From contig CM055754.1 of assembly GCA_029465975.1 (NCBI GenBank), positions 7,094,215-7,158,214 of the forward strand: 64,000 bases of DNA. Reading direction: 5' to 3'. Origin of the DNA: Dallia pectoralis (Eukaryota > Chordata > Actinopteri > Esociformes > Umbridae). Made by a program: the position numbers and the translations under genes. Below the pieces are notes generated by a model. It did not search any database and had not been told where the DNA came from. It worked only from the letters and a program-made list of their open reading frames with translations. Positions 10,906-22,165 of the stretch are shown here, piece after piece (positions within the stretch are counted from its first letter, which is position 1; every line of letters starts with the position of its first letter).

Positions 10906-13790
10906 AAGCACACGAATAAAGTTGTCTTTATTTGAATCCTAGAAGGATTAATTGGTGGATGACCTGATGAGGTTCATTCAGCCCGTTGGGCTTCCGTCAT
11001 CTTTAATTGATTGAACAGGATAACCAACGTCAGTGCTTAATCACAAGATCTGATTCGGCTGGAACGAAGGAGGTTGAACGGTGTATTAAAACTCACACTT
11101 CATTATCCTCGTTCTGTTTGTTTGTGACAACTGCAAACATTGAAATCTTTTCTCGTGTAGCAAGACATAACCCCTCCGTACAAGGCATATAGCATGCCAT
11201 AAGAAGGCACAGAACATTATAAAACACTATAACCACCCAGGCGGGTGTCTGTTCACGCTGCTGCCATCTGGTAGATGTTGCTGGAGCATCAGGGCACGGT
11301 CTACCAGACGTACAAATAGTTTTTACCTCCCGACAGTAAGACCACTCCACTAGCATTCTTCTGATCACATTAATCACATTTTTCTCTGGTCAATATCCAT
11401 GTGAATTAGTATATTTTTAGATATACTATATATTTATATACACTACTATATACATAAAAAATTGTCCATATTCCCCATTTCTCCACTAGCTCAAACGACT
11501 TGTTTTGCTATTATTATTCTTGTATAATATCATGGTATGTGATTACTGCGCCGATGTCACGTGCCGCGTCTCTATAATTTCATTGTTCAGAATGACACAA
11601 CGTGATACATTGCGTTTGACGAATAATATACTTTGACTTTGTCATATGTGTGTCTAACCAATAGTGTACGGCGGATTAAGGGAGCATACTATCCACTAAA
11701 AACAGTGTCCTTGTTCTCAGGACTCCATTTCTCCTTCCGCTCTCTGCAATGCAGCGGCTCTGCCTAGAAAAGATCATATTGACTGTCTGAAATTACAGTC
11801 AGCTGAAGCCTCATGGCTAAAAGGATTATGATATATACTGTTTATTTATTTCTGCTCTTCCCGTCGTGACATTTGTCTCCGATGTACATGAGTGTCTGTC
11901 TACCTGCCTGCCCAGAGCTGTACTCTGGATACTGATGGAGGAGTGAACCCGAAGCTTTGGGTAACGGGCCGTCACTCTGAAGAAACATGAATATAACATG
12001 ATGTCTCTTGCCTCCAAGTTTACACGGTGCATATTACATACAGGATCTTTAAATATCTAATCATGACAGGTGATGTGTAAAGTGAGAGGGAAGCTACGTA
12101 AATAATAAATAAAAGCGAGCTCGAGGACAGCTTCAAGGACAAAATCGAAGACAGAAGTCAATTATTTTAATGTCAATTAAAACATTTTTTAAGGCAAGCA
12201 AGCCATTTGAAATGCTAGAGTTTTAATGGCTTCAGAGCATTGGGCTAAAAGTGGATCTGTGATTGGGATGAGCAAGACATTAAACTAGTCTATTTAACAG
12301 TGCCGTCCGCTGGGGTTTAAGTGCAGTTTTTTTGTTAGATACGGCAGATAATTAAGGACAGTTAAAATACAGAGTTTAGTCAATATAAGTGGTTTTATCT
12401 GTCTAATTTAATTGGGTGTGAAGATCCCAATTTAGAAATATGTAGAAATACATTTCAGCATTTTGGGATTACCCATATATGGTACTGTTAAAATGTTGTT
12501 TTTTAGTACAGATTTTTGTGTTGTTTTTGTCACTAAAGGTTATCGTATTGCATATATGAGATAAATGTATTTGTTCATCCTAATGAATACATGTATTAAA
12601 GAAAGTTACATGTATGCAAAATGCAAAGACCTTGTATAAAGGAGTAATTGGCTCCTTGGTCGATGTACAGTTGTAGCAGCAATGACTGTGACCAACTGCG
12701 TATTCTAGTTATCGATCTGTCCATTACTGCAGTGGAAGATTTGTCTCACTGTTATTTCTGACTCATCTGTACAGTCTGTACAATCAGAATCAGAATATTG
12801 TTCCAGAAGTCTTATATTTCTTTTTTGCTTTTAATGAATATGCCTTAAAGTTCAACTTACTCACTTCTCCATGCAGTAAACCTGTCAAAAATCGGTTAGC
12901 ACACAGACTAGAAAATGTATTGCAATCAATGCTCTTGTTTTACTTGAGTTGCGTTTAGACAAATATTATGGCAAACAATTGTTCCTTTTAAAATATAGCA
13001 CCAACCTAAATCTACAAGCTTAAATGTAAAATTAAATAACAGATATACAACTGTGCCACTCAATATGACACTGAAAGTTGACATACAAATGCACAGACTT
13101 TATCTTCTATCGAAACTGCGTGTAAACTATTCATGTTTCAGATATTGGATCACAGACAACCTTCGCTATGACATAACTTTTGCCTGAAGTACTAACGCAG
13201 TTCAATTGGTAACAGGTAAATATTTGTAGATGCAAATGCCTACGATCAACTGTTGATGCTATGCCTGGCAATGTCAAGCTGTGTTGTTCCATGTGATTCA
13301 ACAGACAATTCATCATAACAATATCAGAAAGACAAATGTACACTTCAAGTCCAGAAATCACATGCAATGACCAAGTACAAAACCTTAAATAAACCATGTG
13401 ATCAAGTAATTGTTATGGATTAGGATGCTTGGAAAGCGACAAAGTCCAAGGGCATTGACAGGGGTTGATTTTTATTAATAACTAAAAAATTGCATCCAGA
13501 CCTCAGGTGAGTGTCTCCACATTATGGCTCACGGTTACCTGGGCATACATTTATAAATACAACTCGGTTGCAACTGGGGAAATAGCTGCAAAATCCCACA
13601 AACTTGCTATCATTTTGTTCTGAACCAGCTAAGAGATGGCTGTAGCGAGGGACGTAAAGTGGACTAGGAGGGACTGTGTTTCCTAGGTTGACGGGGCGTG
13701 TGTCAGATGTCAGTGCATGAGCCACAACAGTAAACATGACAGGGACACAAGAGGATGCTTCTAAGGAGGTGATGTAGGAATTTAGTGACT
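10906..13790. other. No recognised gene
   Basis: Mostly A/T-rich noncoding sequence. A short TATA-rich patch lies near 11410-11450. Open frames are below about 95 codons and show no known domain. Confidence 0.45.
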
Positions 13791-13791
13791 T

Positions 13792-14139
13792 CTAATAGGA
13801 TAAACGTACAAAAAGGGCATTAATTCTGACAGGTTGACGGAACAAACTGTCTCTGACTGAGTATTTGAGCGACGTAGAGGTGGAATGGAACGGAATGTGT
13901 GCAATTTGGTCGAGTTTAAGGGGGTCTGTTGAATTACTTGCATATATACATGGAAATCCACACGCAGTTTCCACACACAGCACGGTTGGAGGTTTTAGAA
14001 GAATATTCGTTTTCAGTGATGGATCAGTGGGTTTTAAACTTGGGTTTGTTCTCCTAACTGGACAAGCTTTATGAAACTGAGACACAAAGTGGCCTTTCTC
14101 ATTGCAGTAATGAAACACTTTTTGTCTATCTTTGGCCAT
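13792..14139 (-). pseudogene. Possible retroelement gag zinc-knuckle remnant
   Basis: This 115-codon minus frame begins MAKDRQKVFHYCNEKGHFVSQF. HYCNEKGHF resembles a retroviral-type CCHC zinc knuckle (C-x2-C-x4-H-x4-C) in which the first and last cysteines are replaced (His and Gln). It is followed by proline- and serine-rich sequence (LKPPTVLCVE) of the kind seen after the knuckle in fish Ty3/gypsy gag. There is no recognisable protease or reverse transcriptase alongside. It may be a chance match. Confidence 0.3.
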
Positions 14140-14505
14140 GATGTAATTGACAGAGATTTGTTGCTTCCGTTTTCTTACCTAGCATGCATGCCGGCGAAAT
14201 ACACATCCATCCACAAGTTGTTTTACATTTATTAATCAATGTCCAAATCGCAAAGATCTGTATTTTTTGGCATGTAGCTATCTTCTTCAGACAAAAAATT
14301 ATTGACTTTGTTCTTGTTTTTTCTCTAGCCATTTTAAATGTTACTGGACGACAAAAGGAATTTAGCCTGTGTGTCATTTAATAGTTAAACCCCAGTGAAT
14401 CCAGATATCATGAAAGACCAGCTAAGTTTCCGAATACTCAGACTTTAGAAAGTAAAATAGAAATTCTAGAGGCATGAAAAGATAATGACAGGATGCCAAG
14501 GTTAC

Positions 14506-14830
14506 ACTGTTCAACCTGCCAAAGTCTATGATGGTGAACTTTTCCATTGCTATCATTGAGTTCACACTGACCTTTGGCCGGAATCTGCCGTCTCTACACG
14601 ATCTACACACCTCCAGGATGCCGGCGGCAAAGATTAAGACTGATCCCTCTCACCCTGGAAATGGACTATTCAGTAATCTTCCCTCCGGAAGAAGGTTGAG
14701 GTCTATCAGAGCAGAAACCTCTCGCCACAAGAACATTTCCTTTCCTACAGCAGTAGGCCTCAGGAACATGCTCTCAGTCACACTTCCCTCAATCACACTT
14801 TTATGAGAGCAGCAAAACAACAAAACGTAA
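14506..14830 (+). pseudogene. LINE C-terminal fragment (L2/Rex1-like)
   Basis: The plus frame from 14528 encodes LPSLHDLHTSRMPAAKIKTD, then PSHPGNGLFSNLPSGRRLRS, then HKNISFPTAV. The order LPSL, DPSHP, LPSGRR, FPTAV matches the extreme C-terminus of fish L2/Rex1-like LINE open reading frames. Such 5'-truncated fragments are the usual product of LINE insertion. No flanking duplication could be seen. Confidence 0.65.
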
Positions 14831-16960
14831 CCTCGCAGCACTTACATGTAACATATGGCAAAACCGCCAATTATGTTCCACACAACCCAGCGAATAAAGG
14901 GAACGTGAATACTTAACAACACAAAACAAGGAACAGGTTAAAAATTATAATTATTGAACACGATAAAAACGTTTTGGGGTGACTAAGGCAATGTACCTGC
15001 TTGAGGATAGACTGTGGGTGGGTAGAGCTATGGTGACTAGTGAGCTTAAGCACCGCGGGAATTTGCCTAGCAGAGACTTGTCACTCAGATGGTACCAATT
15101 AGTTAAACATGTGTTTAACGGATGGCCAGCTGATTGATGCATAAAGATTGCAGTGGTGGGTGTTGTATGGGGGATTGACAAAACAGTAAACCACAACCAA
15201 TAAGAGAGAGTTTGAGGCAGTTCAATAAATGACATCACCAAAATCAAACATTGGTATAATAGTCATCTTCACCAGGGTAAATTTGGCAGGATAAGTGAAG
15301 GAGGCCTTATTGCGGAATAGGAGAACGATTCTCGACATAATTCTATATTGTAGTTAATCACAAAACGGGCAGAATACATTTCAAACCATTAGAAATACTT
15401 TGAGACTAACTCATTTACACAATACTTTAACGTGACATTTCTAGATTTACAATACAGTACACAATAGCTTTGTAGACATTTGAACACTTCGCAAACATGA
15501 AATTAGCACAGGAAAAATATTTGGTTTTAGGACCGGGTATTTTTGCTGTTGAAAGATAACCAAAATGTGCAAGATTTTACTTTTGCATTAAACAGATTAA
15601 AGCAAACGTAATGACACATTGTACTCATCTGTGGGTTTGACTTCATGAATAATCTGTTACATGCCTTTGATCGCCTATCCCCCTTTATTATCTGAAATCC
15701 AAAAAAGGGAATGTTTGCAACTTTGGCTCTAAATGTGTCCTCACTTCAAAAGCTCCCTGTCCAGCTCTCTGAGGTCTGAAATCAAACACAGAATGCCTGG
15801 TTTGTGTCAGATGAACGAATGCAGCGGTTTATCTCCCTTCGGAGGCGATTGCGTTCCCACACTCCCCGCCCCTTCCCATGTTTCCTTCCTCCTCTCAAGC
15901 TAAAACACTCATTAGGAAGGCTTTCTGGACAAAAACAGTGGAAGGAATTTATAATTAGGACGCGGCTTGTCAAAATCTCGTTGCCCCCAGCTCTGTTTTG
16001 ATGCTGAAAAAGGCAACGGGGCCTGGAGCTTTAGGTCTTCCTATATGCTTTAGAGAAACAAAGAGAGGGGGAGACAGACAGACAGGAGGATGATAGACAA
16101 AGACAGAGTGTGGGAGTGGGGTGTTTTGCATGTGCCTATTTACTGCCCTGTCCTGCATTGACTTAAGCGGGAGAAGAGATTACAAAGCTACTTACAATTA
16201 CGCGTTTAGTGCTAAAGCCAGAGCAAGGTCACTAAAGCTGTTGCTGTCACCGTTGGAACGTTCACTAGAACACTGACGGATCTTTTCTTTTTAAAGCATA
16301 CAGAAGCATTTTTACCCAGATGCCATATGAAGACAGGCAAGTGAAGAATGTGAGCGAAATGAAAAAGAGAAAGAAGAGAAACAAATCATGGTGCATTTAA
16401 TGTTGACAGTTCTTATTGTATTTTTCACTGAGATTGTGTCACTCTCCAACACTGTAATTGTATAAACAATGCAATCGTATTTTCATTATTGTAAACCGTT
16501 TGGGAATTACTGTCCTTAAACACGCGTTAGTGGACCAAAAGCAATTGGACGAATGAACAATCTTAAAGTAATATTAAGCACTTTGTTGCAATGACTGTGT
16601 GAGGTTTTGCAACCCGTAGACATCATCAGGTGCTTGGCATCTCCCCTGTTGATGAGCTGTTTGGCTCACTACAATACTGCAGCCATACTCAATTCCTGTT
16701 TCTGGGCATTTTTGCCTTTAGCCGTGTCTTCAGAAAGCGAGAGACATGTTAATTGCTTGATTAGGTCGTATGTTTTGGGGTCACTGACCTGAGGCGAGAT
16801 GAAGTGCTGTCTAATGAGATTAGAGGAATGTGGTTGGATCTGAGAAGACGATGTCCATACAAATCCGAGTACGCCCACGCATTCATGGGTATTTCTCGTT
16901 TTTTGTACATTCCACATCCAAACTACAAAATCCCGTAAAAAAACAAAACGTACACCAAAA
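14831..16960. other. No recognised gene
   Basis: Only short open frames. The stretch 15590-16200 looks less degenerate and could be conserved noncoding DNA, but the sequence alone cannot show it. Confidence 0.4.
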
Positions 16961-16997
16961 TACTGTACATGCATGTTTTAGATTCTTTAATATAGAC

Positions 16998-17009
16998 AGT
17001 TTAGGACAT
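16998..17009. repeat. Left target-site duplication of the LINE
   Basis: AGTTTAGGACAT, 12 bp, occurs here and again at 20367-20378, bracketing the LINE body exactly. This length fits target-primed reverse transcription. Confidence 0.8.
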
Positions 17010-20000
17010 CCTCCCCGGGAATCATCACCTTAACGTGGTGGAGAGGTTTGTGTGCCCCTATGAACCTGAGGGCTGGGTTGTCTGGAGCTTCATGCTCCTG
17101 GTAGGGTTTCCCAAGGCAAAGTGGTCTCAGGCGAGGGGCCAGACTAAGAATGGTTCACCAAGACCCCATGAAAAATCGAGGGAAAAGGATCGAGACCCTG
17201 CCTGGAGGAAGCCCAGGGCCCCCGTCTGGAGCCAGGCCCAGACGGCGGGCTCGAAAGCGAGCGTCTGGTGGCCGGGTTTGCCACGGAGCCCGGCCGGGCA
17301 CAGCCCGAACGAGATACGTGGCATCTCTCTCCTCTCCATCCTGTGGGCCCACCACTCACAGGAACAACCGCAGGGGTCGGGTGCGCTGTCATATGGGTGA
17401 CAGTGAAGGTGGGGGGTCTCGACGGATCAGACCCGGGCGGCAGAAGCTTGCTTTGGGGACGTGGAACGTCACCTCACTGGGGGAAGGAGCCAGAACTTGT
17501 GCGTGAGGTGGAGCGATACCAGTTGGATCTGGTGGGACTTACCTCTACGCACAACCGTGGCTCTGGAACCTTACCCCTGGATAGGGGTTGGACTCTGTTC
17601 TTCTCTGGAGTTGCCCAGGGTGAGAGGCGGCGGGCTGGTGTGGGGATACTCACGAGCCCACGTCTGAGCACGGCGGTGTTGGAGTTTACCCCGGTGGATG
17701 AGAGGTTTGCCTCCCTACGCCTAAGGGTGGTGGGGGGAAAACTCTGACTGTTGTTTGTGCTTATGCACCAAACAGCAGTTCGAAGTATTCAGCCTTCTTG
17801 GAGACCCTGAAGGGAGTCCTATATAGGGCTCCAGTAGGGGACTCCATCATTCTGCTGGGAGACTTCAACGCACATGTGGGCAACGATGGAGACACCTGGA
17901 GAGGCGTGATTGGGAGGAACGGCCTCCTGATCTAAACCCGAGCGGTCGTTTGTTATTGGACTTCTGTGCTAGTCATGGATTGTCTATAACAAACACCATG
18001 TTCGAACATAAGGAGGCGCATAAGTGTACATGGTACCAGAGCACCCTAGGCCGAAGGTCAATGATCGATTTTGTGATCGTATCGGCTGATCTAAGGCCGC
18101 ATGTTTTGGACACTCGGGTGAAGAGAGGGGCAGAGCTGTCAACTGATCACCATCTGGTAGTGAGTTGGATCAGAGGGTGGGGAAAGACTTTGGACAGACC
18201 AGGTAAGCCCAAACGGGTGGTGCGGGTGAACTGGGAACGTCTGGAGGAGGCCCCTGTCCGAAAGATCTTCAACTCACACCTCCGGCGGAGCTTTTCAGGC
18301 ATCCCTGTGGAGGTTGGGGGCATTGAACCTGAGTGGGCAATGTGCAAAGCTTCTATTGCTGAAGCTGCGGCGGTGAGCTGTGGTCTCAAGGTCCTAGGTG
18401 CCTCAAGGGGTGGTAACCCTAGAACACCGTGGTGGACCACGGTGGTCAGGGAAGCTGTCCGACTGAAGAAGGAGGCCTTCAGGGATATGCTAGCCCTGGG
18501 GACTCCGGAGGCAGTTGCAGGGTACCGACAGGCCCGAAGGGCTGCAGCCGCTGCCGTGTCAGAGGCAAAGCAGCGGGTGTGGGAGAAGTTTGGAGAAGCT
18601 ATGGAGAAGGACTTTCGGTCGGCACCAAAATGCTTCTGGAAAACCGTTCGGCACCTCAGAAGGGGAAAACGGGAACCATCCAAGCTGTGTACAGTAAGGA
18701 TGGGACACTGTTGACCTCAACTGATGATGTGATCGGGCGCTGGAAAGAGCATTTTGAGGAGCTCCTGAATCCGACCTACACGCCCTCTAGTACAGAGGCA
18801 GAGCTGGAGGCTGATGGAGGGTCATCGTCAGTTTCCCTGGGGGAAGTCGCTGAGGTAGTCAAACAACTCCACAGTGGCAAAGCCCCAGGGACTGATGAGA
18901 TTCGTCCAGAAATGCTAAAAGCTTTGGGTGGGGAAGGGCTGTCTTGGTTGACACGCCTCTTCAACATTGCATGGAAGTCTGGGACAGTGCCAGAGGAGTG
19001 GCAGACCGGGGTGGTGGTTCCCCTCTTTAAAAAGGGGGACCAGAGAGTGTGTGCCAATTACAGAGGTATCACACTCCTCAGCCTCCCTGGTAAAGTGTAC
19101 TCCAAAGTGCTGGAAAGGAGGGTTCGGCCAATAGTCGAACCTCAGATTGAAGAGGAACAATGCGGTTTTCGTCCTGGCCGGGAACCACGGACCAGCTCTT
19201 TACTCTCGCAAGGATCCTGGAGGGGGCCTGGGAGTATGCCCATCCAGTCTACATGTGTTTTGTGGATCTGGAGAAGGCGTATGACCGGGTACCCCGGGAT
19301 CTTTGTGGGAGGTGCTGCGGGAGTATGGAGTGAGGGGGTCTCTTCTCAGGGCCATCCAATCTCTGTACGCTCAAAGCATGAGCTGTGTCCGTGTCCTCGG
19401 CAGTAAGTCGGATTCGTTCCCGGTGGGGGTTGGCCTCCGCCAGGGCTGCGCTTTGTCACCAATCCTGTTTGTAATATTCATGGACAGGATATCAAGGCGT
19501 AGTCATGGGGGGAGGGGTTCCCGTTCGGTGGGCTGATGGTCACATCACTGCTTTTTGCGGATGATGTGGTCCTGATGGCCTCATCGGTCGGTAACCTTCA
19601 GCACTCACTGGATCGGTTCGCAGCCGAGTGTGAAGCGGCTGGGATGAGGGTTAGCACCTCTAAATCTGAGGCCATGACTCTCAGCAGGAAACCGGTGGAG
19701 TGCCTACTCCGGGTAGGGAATGAGTCCTTACTCCAAGTGAAGGAGTTCAAGTACCTCGGGGTCCTGTTCGCGAGTGAGGGAACAATGGAGCGGGAGTTTG
19801 GTCGGAGGATCGGAGCAGCGGGGCGGTGTTGCATTCGCTTCACCGCACCGTTGTGACGAAAAGAGAGCTGAGCCGAAAGGCAAAGCTCTCGATCTACCGG
19901 TCAATCTTTGTTCCTACCCTCACCTATGGTCATGAAAGCTGGGTCATGACCGAAAGAACGAGATCGCGGGTACAAGCGGCCGAAATGGGTTTTCTCAGAA

Positions 20001-20366
20001 AGGTGGCTGGCCTCTCCCTTAGGGATAGGGTGAGAAGCTCAGTCATCCGAGAGGAACTCGGAGTAGAGCCGCTGCTCCTTTGCATAGAAAGGAGCCAGTT
20101 GAGGTGGTTCGGGCATCTTGTAAGAATGCCACCTGGGCGCCTCCCTAGAGAGGTGTTCCAGGCACGTCCAGCTGGGAGGAGACCTCGGGGAAGACCCAGG
20201 ACTAGGTGGAGAGATTATATCTCCACACTGGCCTGGGAACGCCTCGGGATTCCCCAGTCAGAGCTGGCTAATGTTGCCCGGGAAAGGGAAGTTTGGGGTC
20301 CCCTGCTAGAGCTGCTACCCCCGCGACCCGACCCCGGATAAGCGGTTGAAGATGAGATGAGAGATG
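17010..20366 (+). mobile_element. Near full-length non-LTR retrotransposon (RTE-like LINE)
   Basis: This 3,357-bp element is bounded by a 12-bp target duplication. It starts with a G/C-rich leader (AACGTGGTGGAGAGG near 17033) and encodes one endonuclease-reverse transcriptase polyprotein. It ends in a short GATGA-type simple tail (20349-20366). Its length and single-ORF plan fit the RTE group, although the clade is not proven. G/C content is clearly higher than in the flanks. It is inserted within an older repeat whose halves lie on either side. Confidence 0.9.
17400..20341 (+). pseudogene. LINE endonuclease/reverse transcriptase, frameshifted
   Basis: The endonuclease part includes LGTWNVTSL (about 17453), [10 protein letters not shown] (about 17858), GRRSMIDFVIVSADL (about 18050) and STDHHLVVS (about 18140), the AP-endonuclease motifs. 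The reverse transcriptase part includes SGKAPGTDEI (about 18870), NYRGITLLS (about 19060), QCGFRPGR (about 19160), VDLEKAYDRVPRD (about 19260), LRQGCALSPILFV (about 19435) and the catalytic LLFADDVVLMA (about 19550). The tail has LTYGHESWVMTE and LRWFGHLVRMP, ending in a stop at 20339-20341. The reading frame changes near 17480, 17735, 17930, 18690, 19180, 19300, 19510 and 19830. No active protein is possible, although the FADD active site is intact. Confidence 0.9.
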
Positions 20367-20378
20367 AGTTTAGGACAT
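20367..20378. repeat. Right target-site duplication of the LINE
   Basis: AGTTTAGGACAT, identical over 12 bp to 16998-17009, directly follows the GATGA-type tail of the element. Confidence 0.8.
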
Positions 20379-20830
20379 TCTGGGCTTTTCTTCCAAGTAA
20401 TTTCATGAGGTATTCTCCGTGAATGCTTTCTCAACAATCTTGAAGGACTGCATAGGCAGGGGACTTGTTGGCTGCTTTTCCATTACTCTGAGGTTCAAAT
20501 CACTCCAAACCATCTGAATTGGGGTGATTGTGGGGGGGTCCAGGTCGTTTAAAGCGGCGCTCCATTGCTGTCCTTTTTGGTCAAGTAGCCCTTACACAGC
20601 CTCTGGAGGTGTTTTCTGGTCATTGTCCAATCAAGTCTCTTCTTATTGGTGGTGTCCTTCGGTAGTGGTTTCTCAGCAGCAAATCCACCATAAAGACTGA
20701 ACAGTTGATGTCTGAACAGTTGATGTCGAGATAGGTCTTTTAGCATTTATTTAGGCTGCAATATGAATACCCTGGCTCTCCATTTCCTGTAGCAGTCCTC
20801 ATAAGATCCATTTTTATCACATAGATTGAC

Positions 20831-21511
20831 GTTTTCTGCCACTGCACATATATGACTACCTTATAAAGCTAGTTTAGAGAATGCAAAGTTGGCAAAGATG
20901 CCATCAAGGCAATGGGTCGCTACGTTGACAATATCACATTTATTTGAATTTGTTTAACACTTCTTTAGTTGCCACATTATTTCATGTGTGTTAAATATTA
21001 ATTCAAAATATGTAAAACATAATTGAAATAATAACCCCAACTGAGTTTGCCAAACGTTTGAGTGATTCTGAAAATAGTATATATATATATACACATATAT
21101 ACATATTTATATACAGTATATGTGTGTATATCAGCACTGTGCCCTAAGGGAGCCCTGTAAAAGAAATGCTGGACACAGACCAAACCAAGAGCCCGGATTA
21201 GCAAAACCTAAAGGTCATCAGGGCTCTTCAAGTCAAGAAGATAAAGAGACCTCCTGAGAGGTGCCGGTTCGCAGGATGATCTAGAAGTGGTTACTGTGGT
21301 CTGTGTTTCTTTAAGCAGAGAGTGAAACAGCGTGCCAAGGGGAGACTCCATGGCCTGTGCTCCTGAATTCTGTGGACCTAAACCGGGGGTGTTTGTACTG
21401 CTTTATTCTTGTGTGTGGCTTTTGTTTGAATAAAAGGCCACGGGCTTTCTCTCTCTCCACATTGTGTCGCTCTCTGCACTCCACGGCTCTACTACGCAGT
21501 CCATACACAGA
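20831..21511. other. No gene; possible LTR end
   Basis: A (TA)n patch lies at about 21078-21112. The 21240-21505 part contains GAATAAAAGGCCACGGGC followed by a pyrimidine-rich stretch, which looks like the R/U5 part of an LTR or an old polyadenylation site. No terminal dinucleotides or target duplication could be fixed. Confidence 0.3.
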
Positions 21512-22165
21512 CCGGACACTTTATTAGGTACATCGTGCTAGTACCAGGTTGGACCCCACAGAACTGCAGTATTTCTTTGTGGCATAAATTAAACAAGGAG
21601 CTGGAAACATTCCTCGGTGATTTCAGTCCACACTGATATTAGAGCATCTCGCGGTTGCGGCAGATTTGTCGGCTGCACATCGATGACGCCAATCTCATCA
21701 CAATAGCGCCCTGTTGGAAAGAGATCCGGTGACGGTTTGAGTACCGTGAACTCATTATCGGGTTCAACAAAACCAGTTAGAGATGATGTATGCTCTGTGA
21801 CGTGGCACGTTGTACTGCTGGAACTAGACATTTGGTGATGTGTACACTGTGGTCCTGAAGGAACGGACATGGTCGGCCACACAGACTCAGACAGGCTGTG
21901 GCATTTAAACAATCCTCTGTTGGTACTAAGGGGCCCACAGTGTGGCAGGGATATATCCCCCACACCGTTACAGCACCAGCACCAGCCGGAACCGTTGAGA
22001 CAAGGCAAGATGGATCTGTGCACTTATGTTGTTCAAGTCACAAGAGATATCAAGTTGTTTTCCAATTCTGATGTTCGGTTTGAACTTCAGCAAATCACAT
22101 TGATCAATTTGATTAACCTATTAGATATTTGCGTTAACGAGCGGTAGGAAAGGTGTACTGATGTG
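21512..22165 (-). mobile_element. Degenerate Tc1/mariner-type transposon, inverted
   Basis: A 144-codon minus frame (21589-22023) ends FVEPDNEFTVLKPSPDLFP, then GVIDVQPTNLPQPRDALISV and WTEITEECFQLL, which matches the C-terminus of Tc1 transposases. The same block (AQPTNLQQLCDAI) is in the element at 3271-4030. The outer ends CACTTTATTAGGTAC (21519) and the GGTGTAC region (about 22153) are compatible with inverted repeats. The N-terminal half is missing or scrambled, so the copy is inactive. Confidence 0.75.

Larger units (their letters stand above)
16965..20830. mobile_element. Older interspersed repeat split by a LINE insertion
   Basis: The left part (about 16965-17009, GCATGTTTTAGATTCTTTAA) and the right part (20367-20830, with TTCATGAGGTATTCTCCGTG, GGACTTGTTGGCTGCTTTTC and TAGCCCTTACACAGCCTC) read as one continuous copy of a fish DNA-transposon-type repeat once the LINE at 17010-20366 is removed. 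Recognition rests on remembered consensus wording. The class (probably Tc1-like) is uncertain. Confidence 0.55.

Noticed and set aside
18147..18683. 178-codon minus frame within the LINE
   Set aside because: It is a shadow of the plus-strand endonuclease/reverse transcriptase sequence.
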